Of a DNA stretch of 64,000 nt, positions 9,674-17,662 are shown piece by piece. The stretch covers positions 62,001-126,000 of the forward strand of contig NZ_JWLW01000001.1 of the NCBI RefSeq assembly GCF_000808575.1. Reading direction: 5' to 3'. Origin of the DNA: Alteromonas marina (lineage in GTDB: Bacteria; Pseudomonadota; Gammaproteobacteria; Enterobacterales; Alteromonadaceae). The notes beneath the pieces are model-generated. The model was not told the origin of the DNA, did not search any database, and worked only from the letters and a program-made list of their open reading frames with translations. The position numbers and the translations under genes are program-made. Position 1 is the first letter of the stretch, and the number at the start of each line of letters is the position of its first letter.

Positions 9674-10621
9674 ATGCGCCAAGATATTAATCAAGTTCAG
9701 CAAGCCCTAAGCAAAAAGATCATTGGTAAGGAGCACCAGCTGAAACTTGCCATTACCTGTTTGCTGGCAAACGGTCACTTATTGATAGAAGATTTACCAG
9801 GAATGGGTAAAACCACCCTTTCTCATGCGCTTTCACAAGTTTTTGGTCTTCAATATGCGCGTATTCAATTTACGTCAGACCTGCTTCCTTCCGACATGTT
9901 AGGCATTAACATTTTCCATACTCACGAGCGCGACGAAGAAAAGCGTTTTACGTTTAGGCACGGCCCGATTTTTAGCCAAGTCGTATTAGCTGACGAGTTA
10001 AATCGAGCAAGCCCTAAAACACAGAGCGCTCTGTTAGAAGCGATGGAGGAACGTCAGGTAAGTATTGACGGTGTTACTCATGCGCTGCCCACGCCGTTTT
10101 TCGTCATTGCAACGCAAAACCCTAGCTATCAATCGGGCACTTACCCGTTACCAGAATCGCAGTTAGATCGTTTCTTCATGCGTATTTCATTAGGGTATCC
10201 GGCGTGGGAAGCAGAAAAGGCGATGCTCATGCAACAGGATGCGTCAGCGCCTCTTACCCAGATTTTAGATGCTGCTAGTCTAAACAAAATGCAAAATGAG
10301 GTGGCTGCCATCCACACTAGCGACGCCATTCTTCATTATATATTGCGATTAGTGAGTGAAAGCAGACAGAGCAATGAGTTTCCTAACCCGCTTTCCCCAC
10401 GCGCCAGTCGCGCATTACTTCAGGGCGCAAAAGCATGGGCATACGTTTCTGGCAAAGATTATGTTACGCCTGAAGACGTGCAGGCCGTCTTCATAGCGAT
10501 TACCGCTCACAGGCTAACATTGTCTACCCATCAAATGGCTCATGGACAGTCTAATCACGCTTTTGATGGGGAAAAACTAAGTCAAAAATTACTCGATAGC
10601 ATTGACCCTCTGGCGGCTTAA
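9674..10621 (+). CDS. MoxR-family AAA+ ATPase
   Basis: This is a 315-residue MoxR ATPase. It has a Walker A loop DLPGMGKTT near residue 40, Walker B with VVLADELNRASPKTQSALLEAM near residue 105, sensor 1 (FFVIATQNP), and a C-terminal lid with SPRASRALLQGAKAWA. MoxR proteins act as chaperone-like ATPases that often activate partners encoded next to them. Here the partners are the DUF58 and transglutaminase membrane proteins that follow, a very common trio. The gene is divergent from seqA across a 245-base gap. The ribosome-binding site before this ATG is weak. Confidence 0.93.
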   Translation: MRQDINQVQQALSKKIIGKEHQLKLAITCLLANGHLLIEDLPGMGKTTLSHALSQVFGLQYARIQFTSDLLPSDMLGINIFHTHERDEEKRFTFRHGPIFSQVVLADELNRASPKTQSALLEAMEERQVSIDGVTHALPTPFFVIATQNPSYQSGTYPLPESQLDRFFMRISLGYPAWEAEKAMLMQQDASAPLTQILDAASLNKMQNEVAAIHTSDAILHYILRLVSESRQSNEFPNPLSPRASRALLQGAKAWAYVSGKDYVTPEDVQAVFIAITAHRLTLSTHQMAHGQSNHAFDGEKLSQKLLDSIDPLAA

Positions 10622-10648
10622 TATTAACGGGCTCCTGGAGTGCTAAAC

Positions 10649-11785
10649 GTGCGTAAAGTGCCAACGTTATTTACGAAATACTTTCAGCGTAGACTATCCA
10701 CATGGTTAGATAAACGTGTACCGGCGTCGCAAGAGCACCATCTTAATTTAAACAGTATTTTTATATTACCAAGTGGGTTTGGCTGGTCTTTCATCATTTT
10801 GTCGCTGTGCTTATTCTTACTTGGTACTAACTATCAAAACAACTTGATGTTGCTGCTAAGCTATTTGTGTTTAAGCATTATGCTGCTAACACTTTTTTAT
10901 ACGCATCAAAACTTTGCGCGCTTAGCGCTTAAAGCCCTCCCCCCTACTTCGTTTCACTGTAACCAAAATGGTGAAATTCAACTTCAGGTTATTCCCCATG
11001 TGAACGCACAGAGTAAATGCTGCAACGGGACCCTATTCATAAAATGGCTAACTGTTGTACGCCACACAGATACTCAACTTGAGTATTTAAGCAATGGGCG
11101 TCACGCTAGTGCACCACAGCAAAGCTATAACTTTTCATTAATCGGCAATTCAAAAAGAGAACAAATCCAAACACTCAACGTCCCCCTTCAAATATCTCGA
11201 AGAGGTCAATTTATCTTAGGCAGAATGACCATTGCCTGTGATTTTCCGCTAGGGCTTTACAAATGCTGGACACACCTAGACTTCGACCAGCAAGTGGTTG
11301 TCTATGCCAAGCCTCAGGAAGGACCGATTACTATCGATAAACTTCCCAACGCAGACGAACCTGACAGTGTAAGTGAAATAATAGACCCAACCAGTAATGA
11401 AGATTTTTACGCGTTAAACGATTACGAAATTGGACAGCCACTTAATCGCGTTTCCTGGAAGCATGTGGCTAAAAATGGAAACTGGGTCTCGAAATCTTTC
11501 ACGTCGTTGCAGAGCGACAGCTTCGTGCTTTCAGTACCTTCAAGCGAGGACGTGGAAACCGCGGTTTCAGCGCTAACCCAGGCCACAATATCTTGGACAA
11601 CAACAAACCGGGTGTTTGGAATACAATACAAGGGGTTGAATATTGCGCCTGCTCAGGGCGCCAAGCACATGGGTGAATGTCTTAGTGCTCTGGCTTGTTT
11701 TAACGACTCCCCCACGCTCGCATCTGCCCCCTCTAGCAAGCCAGTATCAATATCGTCAGTACAGAAGAAGACTGGGGCCTATTAA
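10649..11785 (+). CDS. DUF58 domain membrane protein
   Basis: This protein of about 378 residues has two adjacent membrane segments near residues 42-90 (GWSFIILSLCLFLLG and MLLLSYLCLSIMLLTLF), then a beta-rich region, RGQFILGRMTIACDFPLGLYKCW, and the DUF58 core DFYALNDYEIGQPLNRVSWKHVAKNG. DUF58 resembles a von Willebrand A-type fold and is nearly always coupled to MoxR. A GTG at 10649 is preferred because GGAG lies 8 bases upstream. A GTG at 10640 would overlap that site. Its stop codon is one base before the ATG of the next gene. The exact function is unknown, with a proposed role in envelope assembly or stress. Confidence 0.88.
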   Translation: MRKVPTLFTKYFQRRLSTWLDKRVPASQEHHLNLNSIFILPSGFGWSFIILSLCLFLLGTNYQNNLMLLLSYLCLSIMLLTLFYTHQNFARLALKALPPTSFHCNQNGEIQLQVIPHVNAQSKCCNGTLFIKWLTVVRHTDTQLEYLSNGRHASAPQQSYNFSLIGNSKREQIQTLNVPLQISRRGQFILGRMTIACDFPLGLYKCWTHLDFDQQVVVYAKPQEGPITIDKLPNADEPDSVSEIIDPTSNEDFYALNDYEIGQPLNRVSWKHVAKNGNWVSKSFTSLQSDSFVLSVPSSEDVETAVSALTQATISWTTTNRVFGIQYKGLNIAPAQGAKHMGECLSALACFNDSPTLASAPSSKPVSISSVQKKTGAY

Positions 11786-11786
11786 C

Positions 11787-13850
11787 ATGAACAGTGTCTT
11801 ACTTAGTCGCGCTTCACAATTTACTATTTTCAGAAGCGTTTTAGGCCAACCAAACTCTGTGGCAGTGCTGATACTATGCGCTGCATTTTCGCTTATTCTC
11901 TTTACGTTGACCGCGCCATTAATGATATGGGTACTGATGTTAGGTGGATGTGCCGTTATTGTCAGAATTGCAGGCCTTAGCACTCTGGATAACTTACCCA
12001 CATTACGCACGGTTAACTTGCTTGCCGTACTTGCGGTGTTTGCCTTGTCTTGGTTCGGCTTATCCATCGGCCTACTTGATAGCATGATCAATTTGTTGAC
12101 GGTAGCCTGCGCACTTAAAATTATGCTAGTGGAAAAGAAACGAGATTTTCATCTGCTTATATGCACGTGTTTGTTTTTGATTGGCTGTGGCTTTATTTCC
12201 TCGCTTAGCGTATTTGCATGGGTTGGCTATACCGGAATATTAACGCTACTTTTAATCGCCACGGCGCTTTACCATGGAGCGAAAATACCCATTGCAAACA
12301 GCGTCAAGTTCGTTGCCATACTTATTGGTCAAGCTGTTCCTATTGCCCTGCTGTTATTTTTATTGTTACCCCAACTCCCACCGCTATGGCAAATGCCTAC
12401 ATCGAAATCAACAGAAACGGGGCTTTCCGATACAGTAACACCAGGTGACATTGCTTCGCTTGCCAGTTCTTCTGATTTGGCCTTTAGCGCTACATTTAAA
12501 AGCACCGATGAAGTCCCTGAAGCACAGAATAGATACTGGCGGGCCATGACCCTTGAACATTTCGACGGAAAAACCTGGTCTATAAGCGAGAAGCGCACGC
12601 AGGCTGAACAACAGTTGGCCTTCATGGGTAAGGCAGCGCCTTTGTCGGAATTAGCGGAAAAAGGCACGCCCGCAGTAACGAATTACGAATTGATTGTTGA
12701 GCCCACTCAGCAAACATGGCTATTTGCTTTAGCCCCCTCTTTCCCAAACAACCGCGAAAACAGCATTTTTGTGAGAAGCCTGTTTGATTATACCTTACGT
12801 GCAAATACCCCTATCTCAAGCAAAAAAGCGTTTTATTTGAGCTATGTTCCAAACGCACAAATCAATAATGGAATAGGGAACTTTGAAACGCAACTCAATC
12901 TACAAGTTTCAACAAACGGTAACGCTGAAGCGAGGGCGTGGGGACAGTCACTAGCGAAGCAATATGCTAACCCAGACGAGCGAGTACAAGCAGTTATGCG
13001 TGAATTCCGTCAAGGTGGGTTTCGTTATACCTTGTCTCCTAACGCTATGCCTGTAGACCCTATTGATAGCTTCTTATTCGAGCAACGGGCTGGGTTTTGC
13101 GCGCATTATGCCGGTGCTATGGTATACGTGCTTCGCGCTGCAGGCGTGCCGGCAAGAATGGTAACCGGATATCAAGGCGGAAGTGAGCTAAGTGAGAACG
13201 TACTTCAAGTAAGACAGTACGATGCCCACGCATGGGTAGAGGCGTTTCTTGACGGCGTGTGGGTACGTTTCGACCCTACAAGTATGGTGGCCCCGTCCCG
13301 ATTAACCTTTGGACTTGAACGAGCATTAGAAGAGCTAGGGGAATCTCGTCAAACCACCATTTTACGCGAAATTGGTAATTCTGCTTTATTTGCTACCTTG
13401 CAAGGTTGGTTACAACAACTTGACTATTCTTGGAGCAAATGGGTATTGGGTTTTGACAATGCGGCGCAAACCAACATGCTTGAAGAGCTGCTAGGTACGT
13501 TAACGCCACAGAAGATGCGCATTGTATTCTTGTCTGCTATCGGGCTTATTGGGCTCATATTAGCAATGTATTTCTTACCTAAAAAAGAAAAAGCGCGCTT
13601 TTCCCCTTCTCATCGCATTTTGCTGAAGGCGGTTACGCACGTTGAAACCCAAACAGGAATAAAAAGAGAAAATAAAGCATTATCCACTTATTTTCAAGAA
13701 GTTAGCTCCTTGTTACCCCCTCATGCCGCCAAGGCATTTGAACAATTATGTAAGCAATTTGAACATGAAACTTACGGTCAGCAGCAGACTCTCGGTAACA
13801 CAGGGGTGATGAAGTGCCAGCTCAAAACGCTTAAACAAGCGCTAAAATGA
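11787..13850 (+). CDS. TgpA-like transmembrane transglutaminase-domain protein
   Basis: This is a 687-residue inner-membrane protein. The first 210 residues hold several hydrophobic segments (DUF3488-type). A transglutaminase-like domain follows, with Cys near 438 (RAGFCAHYAGAM), His near 481 (YDAHAWVEAF) and Asp near 496 (VRFDPT), a complete Cys-His-Asp triad. A further membrane segment lies near 570 (IVFLSAIGLIGLILAMYF), before a cytoplasmic DUF4129-like tail. The catalytic domain should face the periplasm. I chose the ATG at 11787, one base after the DUF58 stop, over an in-frame start at 11643 lying inside that gene. It is the last gene of the MoxR-DUF58-TGase operon. Confidence 0.9.
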   Translation: MNSVLLSRASQFTIFRSVLGQPNSVAVLILCAAFSLILFTLTAPLMIWVLMLGGCAVIVRIAGLSTLDNLPTLRTVNLLAVLAVFALSWFGLSIGLLDSMINLLTVACALKIMLVEKKRDFHLLICTCLFLIGCGFISSLSVFAWVGYTGILTLLLIATALYHGAKIPIANSVKFVAILIGQAVPIALLLFLLLPQLPPLWQMPTSKSTETGLSDTVTPGDIASLASSSDLAFSATFKSTDEVPEAQNRYWRAMTLEHFDGKTWSISEKRTQAEQQLAFMGKAAPLSELAEKGTPAVTNYELIVEPTQQTWLFALAPSFPNNRENSIFVRSLFDYTLRANTPISSKKAFYLSYVPNAQINNGIGNFETQLNLQVSTNGNAEARAWGQSLAKQYANPDERVQAVMREFRQGGFRYTLSPNAMPVDPIDSFLFEQRAGFCAHYAGAMVYVLRAAGVPARMVTGYQGGSELSENVLQVRQYDAHAWVEAFLDGVWVRFDPTSMVAPSRLTFGLERALEELGESRQTTILREIGNSALFATLQGWLQQLDYSWSKWVLGFDNAAQTNMLEELLGTLTPQKMRIVFLSAIGLIGLILAMYFLPKKEKARFSPSHRILLKAVTHVETQTGIKRENKALSTYFQEVSSLLPPHAAKAFEQLCKQFEHETYGQQQTLGNTGVMKCQLKTLKQALK

Positions 13851-13897
13851 AAAGCATTTAAAAACGAAATACACTGCGACTGAACGGGCATTTTTAG

Positions 13898-13938
13898 TTG
13901 CACCTTAAACATTCATTCTCCCCCCGTTATAGTGCAAA
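13898..13938. promoter_or_regulatory. Possible NtrC half-sites upstream of the FNT operon
   Basis: TTGCACC (13898-13904) and GTGCAAA (13932-13938) resemble the GCAC/GTGC half-sites of NtrC operators. They lie about 135-175 bases before the transcription start predicted from the sigma-54 site, a normal enhancer distance. Neither is a complete consensus operator, so this is a tentative call resting on position and partial match. Confidence 0.3.
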
Positions 13939-14044
13939 CAAATGAGGTAGCACTCGAATTTAACTTTTCAGCCCACTCAAAGAAACTTCCTAAGGCACTG
14001 TTTTATCAAAATATTTAATATATTTATTTACGTTTTTTAGCCAT

Positions 14045-14060
14045 TGGCACTGTTCTGGCT
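14045..14060 (+). promoter_or_regulatory. Sigma-54 (RpoN) promoter of the FNT-kinase-cynS operon
   Basis: TGGCACTGTTCTGGCT matches the consensus TGGCACGN4TTGCW at all but two positions (T for G at 7, G for T at 13). The invariant GG (14046-14047) and GC (14058-14059) have the required 10-base spacing. Transcription would begin near 14071, leaving a leader of about 247 bases before the ATG at 14318. Confidence 0.6.
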
Positions 14061-14119
14061 TTATATCGGCTGATAGTTAAAGTTCGGGGCACGGGTTAAA
14101 TACACGGTACTTGCGGACA

Positions 14120-14137
14120 GTGTGCGAAGACGCACAC
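14120..14137 (+). ncRNA. Leader hairpin upstream of attenuator
   Basis: GTGTGCG (14120-14126) pairs perfectly with CGCACAC (14131-14137) around AAGA, giving a very stable hairpin. If the closing G-C pair opens, the loop is a hexamer (GAAGAC). A second weak hairpin with a six-base loop (CAGA/TCTG, 14143-14156) follows. Paired hairpins with hexaloops before a terminator are the layout used by ANTAR antiterminators such as NasR/NasT. However, the ANTAR loop consensus (A at 1, G at 4) is met only partly. Confidence 0.5.
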
Positions 14138-14186
14138 GTTATCAGAGGTAAATCTGTTAGCTATTAACAATACATAAGTTTCGGAC

Positions 14187-14237
14187 AAAGGCGTCCCCAG
14201 TTCTTTCTAACGAGAGCGCTGCGGACGCCTTTTTTTG
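14187..14237 (+). terminator. Leader terminator (attenuator) before the FNT gene
   Basis: AAAGGCGTCC (14187-14196) pairs with GGACGCCTTT (14223-14232), and a T run reaches 14236. The terminator lies after the sigma-54 start and 80 bases before the FNT coding start, so transcripts must read through it to express the operon. This indicates regulated antitermination. Confidence 0.75.
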
Positions 14238-14317
14238 ATCTAGCAGAACACATGTAAATAGCTAACTCCCGATATAAAACTAGCAACTTATTAATAACGA
14301 CAACGTGAGGTGAAACC

Positions 14318-15166
14318 ATGGCTTATCTTCTCCCCGCTGAGTTTGCAACCAAAATGGTAGACGCAGGCGAAGCAAAGATTTATATGTCTACACGAGATAC
14401 TCTAATCCGCGCTTACATGGCGGGTGCAATCTTGGCGTTAGCTGCCGTTTTCGCAATAACCATCGCTGTACAGACCGGTGTGTTCTTGCTCGGCGCGGTG
14501 CTATTCCCTGTGGGCTTTTGTATGCTCTATCTTATGGGCTTCGACCTATTAACCGGTGTATTTGTGCTTACACCGCTGGCGTGGCTTGCCCAGCGTCCTG
14601 GCGTTACACCTAAACAGATTTTACGCAACTGGGGCCTAGTCTTCTTAGGAAACTTTGGCGGCGCATTAACCGTAGCCTTCATGATGTCGTTTATCTTTAC
14701 TATGGGCTATAACGTCGACGGCGGCGCGATTGCTACGAAGGTCGCCAGCATTGGTGAAGCGCGCACATTAGGCTATGCAGAACACGGTGCTGCCGGTTGG
14801 ATTACCATATTTATTCGCGGCATGCTGTGTAACTGGATGGTGTCATTGGGCGTAGTGGGCGCAATGATCTCAACTCACGTGAGCGGCAAAGTGCTGGCTA
14901 TGTGGATGCCCATTATGCTGTTCTTCTTCATGGGCTTTGAACACTCAGTAGTAAACATGTTCCTTTTTCCATTTGGTCTGATTATGGGCGGTGACTTCTC
15001 TGTTATGGATTATTTCATCTGGAATGAAATTCCAACAGCATTAGGGAATCTAGTAGGCGGTTTAGCATTTACTGGGCTTACCCTTTATACCACTCACGTG
15101 AAGACGCTACCTAAACGCACTATCCCTGTCGATAAAGCAGCGGCCTCACAAACGCTTCCTATTTAA
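14318..15166 (+). CDS. Formate/nitrite transporter (FNT) family channel
   Basis: This 282-residue FNT channel has six hydrophobic segments. The conserved pore elements are RGMLCNWMVSLGVV near residue 168 and GFEHSVVNMFLFPFGL near residue 208, the latter holding the gating His of FocA/NirC. FNT proteins pass formate, nitrite, bisulfide or lactate. A GAGGTG site precedes the ATG. The neighbours are a Ser/Thr kinase-phosphatase and cyanase, with a nitrogen-type promoter, so nitrite fits better than formate. Cyanate or bicarbonate are further possibilities inferred only from the context. It is more NirC-like than FocA-like in setting, and no gene symbol can be fixed. Confidence 0.9.
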   Translation: MAYLLPAEFATKMVDAGEAKIYMSTRDTLIRAYMAGAILALAAVFAITIAVQTGVFLLGAVLFPVGFCMLYLMGFDLLTGVFVLTPLAWLAQRPGVTPKQILRNWGLVFLGNFGGALTVAFMMSFIFTMGYNVDGGAIATKVASIGEARTLGYAEHGAAGWITIFIRGMLCNWMVSLGVVGAMISTHVSGKVLAMWMPIMLFFFMGFEHSVVNMFLFPFGLIMGGDFSVMDYFIWNEIPTALGNLVGGLAFTGLTLYTTHVKTLPKRTIPVDKAAASQTLPI

Positions 15167-15293
15167 CCAAGGCTTCTTCTTCAGCGCCATCATGATGCGA
15201 TCTGCAAAGGTACGTTGTGATGGCACTGTCCTGCCCTTGCATGAATAAAAATATTTGAGTCGATGTCGTATATGTAGGTAGAAGCAACTAAAT

Positions 15294-17081
15294 ATGAATC
15301 AGCACGCTGCTCAAAAAACGCCAGTTAATCGGCTACCTAACAAGATATATGTAAGTGCTTTTTCTACGCGCGGCGTTAAAGAAATAAACCAAGATGCCTA
15401 CGCTTACCATATTTCTTCCAACGAACTAAGCCCAAGTCATGTTTTTGTTATCGCTGACGGTGTCAGTAGTAGTACTGTAAGTCAGGTTGCTAGTGATTTT
15501 GCTACCAGTGAATTTGTTAAGCTTTTTAATATAGCGCCTGAGCAGTGGTCGATAAAAACGCGGGCCGAAGCCATTATTAAAGAATTGAATGCACGGCTTT
15601 ATACCCGAACGCAGAGAAGCGCTTTTTGCTACACCCCAGAGAAAGGGTATGTCTGCACGCTTTCAGTCGCTATTTTAACGGGTAATCGCCTAGACGTGTT
15701 TCACGTGGGAGATTGCCAAGTCCAGCTTGTTTCTGACAACGCAACAAGCCCAGTTTTACTTACACATCCCCATCGTCACGTATCTGATAGTGAACCTTCG
15801 CAAACGTATCTTTCCAACGCATTAGGCGTAAAAGCGAATATCGATATTGACCACACATCACACACCTTAAGCGCTTCAAGTACTATTGCGATTAGTACTG
15901 ATGGTGTTCATGAGTTTGTTTCGCTGCCTGGCATACTTAACAAAATCAATGGCGCAGAAATACTCTCTGAAAACCAATCTGCATTGCTGGTGCATGAGGC
16001 GTTTAACCAGGGAAGTGATGACAACCTCACTTTACTGCTTATTAAGTATCAAATCGGTAATGAAAGTGGGAGTAATGATAGTGAACCCCACGTTCATCTT
16101 TGTAAGCCTGCTTTCAAAGAACTAGAGACCGGCGATAAAATTGACGGCATCACACTAGAGCGTCAGCTCTATAGCTCTGCCCGTAGTCATGTTTTTATTG
16201 CCTCGCTTCAAGCTCACAAAGGTACGCATGAACAACACCCTGTGGTGGTTAAAACCCCCTCAACCGACTTTAGCCAGTCACCAGAAATGCTCAACGTTTT
16301 TTTGATAGAAAGTTGGTTTGCAAGGCGACTTAACTCAACGCATGTTGTTAAAAGCCCTACGCATTTAAATTTAGGGCTCAAACACAGACCTACAGCGTTT
16401 TACAGCATTAGTGATTATGTAAAAGGGCAAACATTGGCACAATGGTCATTTGATAACCCCACACCATCATTGGAGCAAATTAGGGATATTATTGAGCAGG
16501 TTGGGAAAGGCTTACAAGCAATGCACCGTCAGGGCATTCTTCACAGAGATATACGCCCCGAGAATATAATGATTAGTGAACAGGGGCACTGTACTATTAT
16601 TGATCTTGGTTCGGCGGCCTTAGCCGATGCGCCTAGCCTTTATAGTAGTGCGCCAATTCCCGGCGCGGCCCTTTTTGCCGCACCTGAATACTTTTTAGGG
16701 AATGTAGGCACAGAGCGCTCAGATCTGTTCTCTTTAGCCATACTCACCTACTTCCTTTTGTGCGGTCGTTACCCTTACCATTCAAAACTCGCTCACTGCC
16801 GCACTTTTGCCGAACAGAAAAAACTAAAATATGAAACGGCGTTAGATCCAAAACGCCCAATACCAACCTGGGTTGATAGTGCCCTGAAACGCGCTTTACA
16901 TGTTAACCCTGATAAACGCTACTCAACACTATCCGAATTCCTCTATTCGCTTCGCTATCCAAATCCAACTCAACACACGGCGTACGAGCCGTTAGTAAAA
17001 CGACACCCTCTTTTTGTGTACAAGGTGCTAATACTGGCACTTATTTTCAGCAATCTAGTTACGCTCATTTTGTTTAACTAA
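15294..17081 (+). CDS. Bifunctional Ser/Thr protein phosphatase (PP2C) / protein kinase
   Basis: This 595-residue fusion has a PP2C phosphatase at residues 10-255 and a Hanks-type kinase at about 285-560. The phosphatase keeps its metal Asp residues: NQDAYAY, FVIADGVSS, HVGDCQV, ISTDGVHEF and GSDDNLTLL. The kinase keeps a Lys near 319 (VVVKTP), HRDIRPEN near 416 and DLG (for DFG) near 436. A C-terminal membrane helix (KVLILALIFSNLVTLILF) anchors it with both domains in the cytosol. Such fusions are known next to nitrate/nitrite assimilation genes in marine gammaproteobacteria, with no established target. Here it sits between an FNT channel and cyanase, 18 bases before cynS. Confidence 0.9.
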   Translation: MNQHAAQKTPVNRLPNKIYVSAFSTRGVKEINQDAYAYHISSNELSPSHVFVIADGVSSSTVSQVASDFATSEFVKLFNIAPEQWSIKTRAEAIIKELNARLYTRTQRSAFCYTPEKGYVCTLSVAILTGNRLDVFHVGDCQVQLVSDNATSPVLLTHPHRHVSDSEPSQTYLSNALGVKANIDIDHTSHTLSASSTIAISTDGVHEFVSLPGILNKINGAEILSENQSALLVHEAFNQGSDDNLTLLLIKYQIGNESGSNDSEPHVHLCKPAFKELETGDKIDGITLERQLYSSARSHVFIASLQAHKGTHEQHPVVVKTPSTDFSQSPEMLNVFLIESWFARRLNSTHVVKSPTHLNLGLKHRPTAFYSISDYVKGQTLAQWSFDNPTPSLEQIRDIIEQVGKGLQAMHRQGILHRDIRPENIMISEQGHCTIIDLGSAALADAPSLYSSAPIPGAALFAAPEYFLGNVGTERSDLFSLAILTYFLLCGRYPYHSKLAHCRTFAEQKKLKYETALDPKRPIPTWVDSALKRALHVNPDKRYSTLSEFLYSLRYPNPTQHTAYEPLVKRHPLFVYKVLILALIFSNLVTLILFN

Positions 17082-17099
17082 CCCTTTAAGGAAATGCAA

Positions 17100-17549
17100 A
17101 TGATTACATCGAGAACCCAAGTTACCGACATGATCCAGTCAGCCAAAATTTTAAAAGGCATAAAGTGGAGTCAGATTGCCGAAGTTGTTGGTCAGTCAAA
17201 AGAATGGAGTACAGCAGCGTGTTTAGGCCAGATGGCCATGACAAAGCAGCAAGCTGAAGCCGTGGGCGAATTACTTGAGCTTACCGACGAAGCGATTGCC
17301 TGGCTTCAAATTGTGCCTTACAAAGGCTCGTTACCAACAGAAGTCCCTACCGACCCGCTTATTTACCGCTGGTATGAATTGGTGAATGTGTATGGCACTA
17401 CCTTAAAGGAATTAATTCATGAAGAGTTTGGCGACGGCATCATGAGTGCCATTGATTTTTCTATGGATTTACAGCGCGAAAACGATCCTAAAGGCGACCG
17501 TGTCAGCGTAGTGATGTCAGGGAAGTTTCTGCCATACAAGATGTACTAA
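17100..17549 (+). CDS. cynS: Cyanate hydratase (cyanase)
   Basis: This 149-residue cyanase catalyses cyanate plus bicarbonate to ammonia plus carbon dioxide. The catalytic residues are Arg90, Glu93 and Ser116, in the stretch starting YRWYELVNVYGTTLKEL and continuing HEEFGDGIMSAIDF, which corresponds to Arg96/Glu99/Ser122 of the E. coli decameric enzyme. I chose the second ATG (17100) because AAGGA lies 7 bases upstream. The ATG at 17094 is only one base from that site. It is the last gene of the FNT-kinase-cynS operon and would supply ammonium under nitrogen limitation or detoxify cyanate. Confidence 0.95.
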   Translation: MITSRTQVTDMIQSAKILKGIKWSQIAEVVGQSKEWSTAACLGQMAMTKQQAEAVGELLELTDEAIAWLQIVPYKGSLPTEVPTDPLIYRWYELVNVYGTTLKELIHEEFGDGIMSAIDFSMDLQRENDPKGDRVSVVMSGKFLPYKMY

Positions 17550-17576
17550 ACGTATTTCAGGACGGGACACCCGACA

Positions 17577-17607
17577 TAAAAAAAGCCGGTCATGCGACCG
17601 GCTTTTT
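17577..17607. terminator. Bidirectional terminator between cynS and fusA
   Basis: GCCGGTC (17585-17591) pairs with GACCGGC (17596-17602) around ATGC. It is flanked by A runs on the left and T runs on the right, so it can end both the cynS transcript and the converging fusA transcript. Confidence 0.88.
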
Positions 17608-17662
17608 AGTATTTCTTGAAGCGTAAGCTAACCCAAGGTCAGCTTACGTTCGCAAAGGCTAA

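Noticed and set aside
14120..14156. Guanidine-II (mini-ykkC) riboswitch
   Set aside because: Two short hairpins precede the FNT gene, but the loops are not ACGR and the genes do not concern guanidine.
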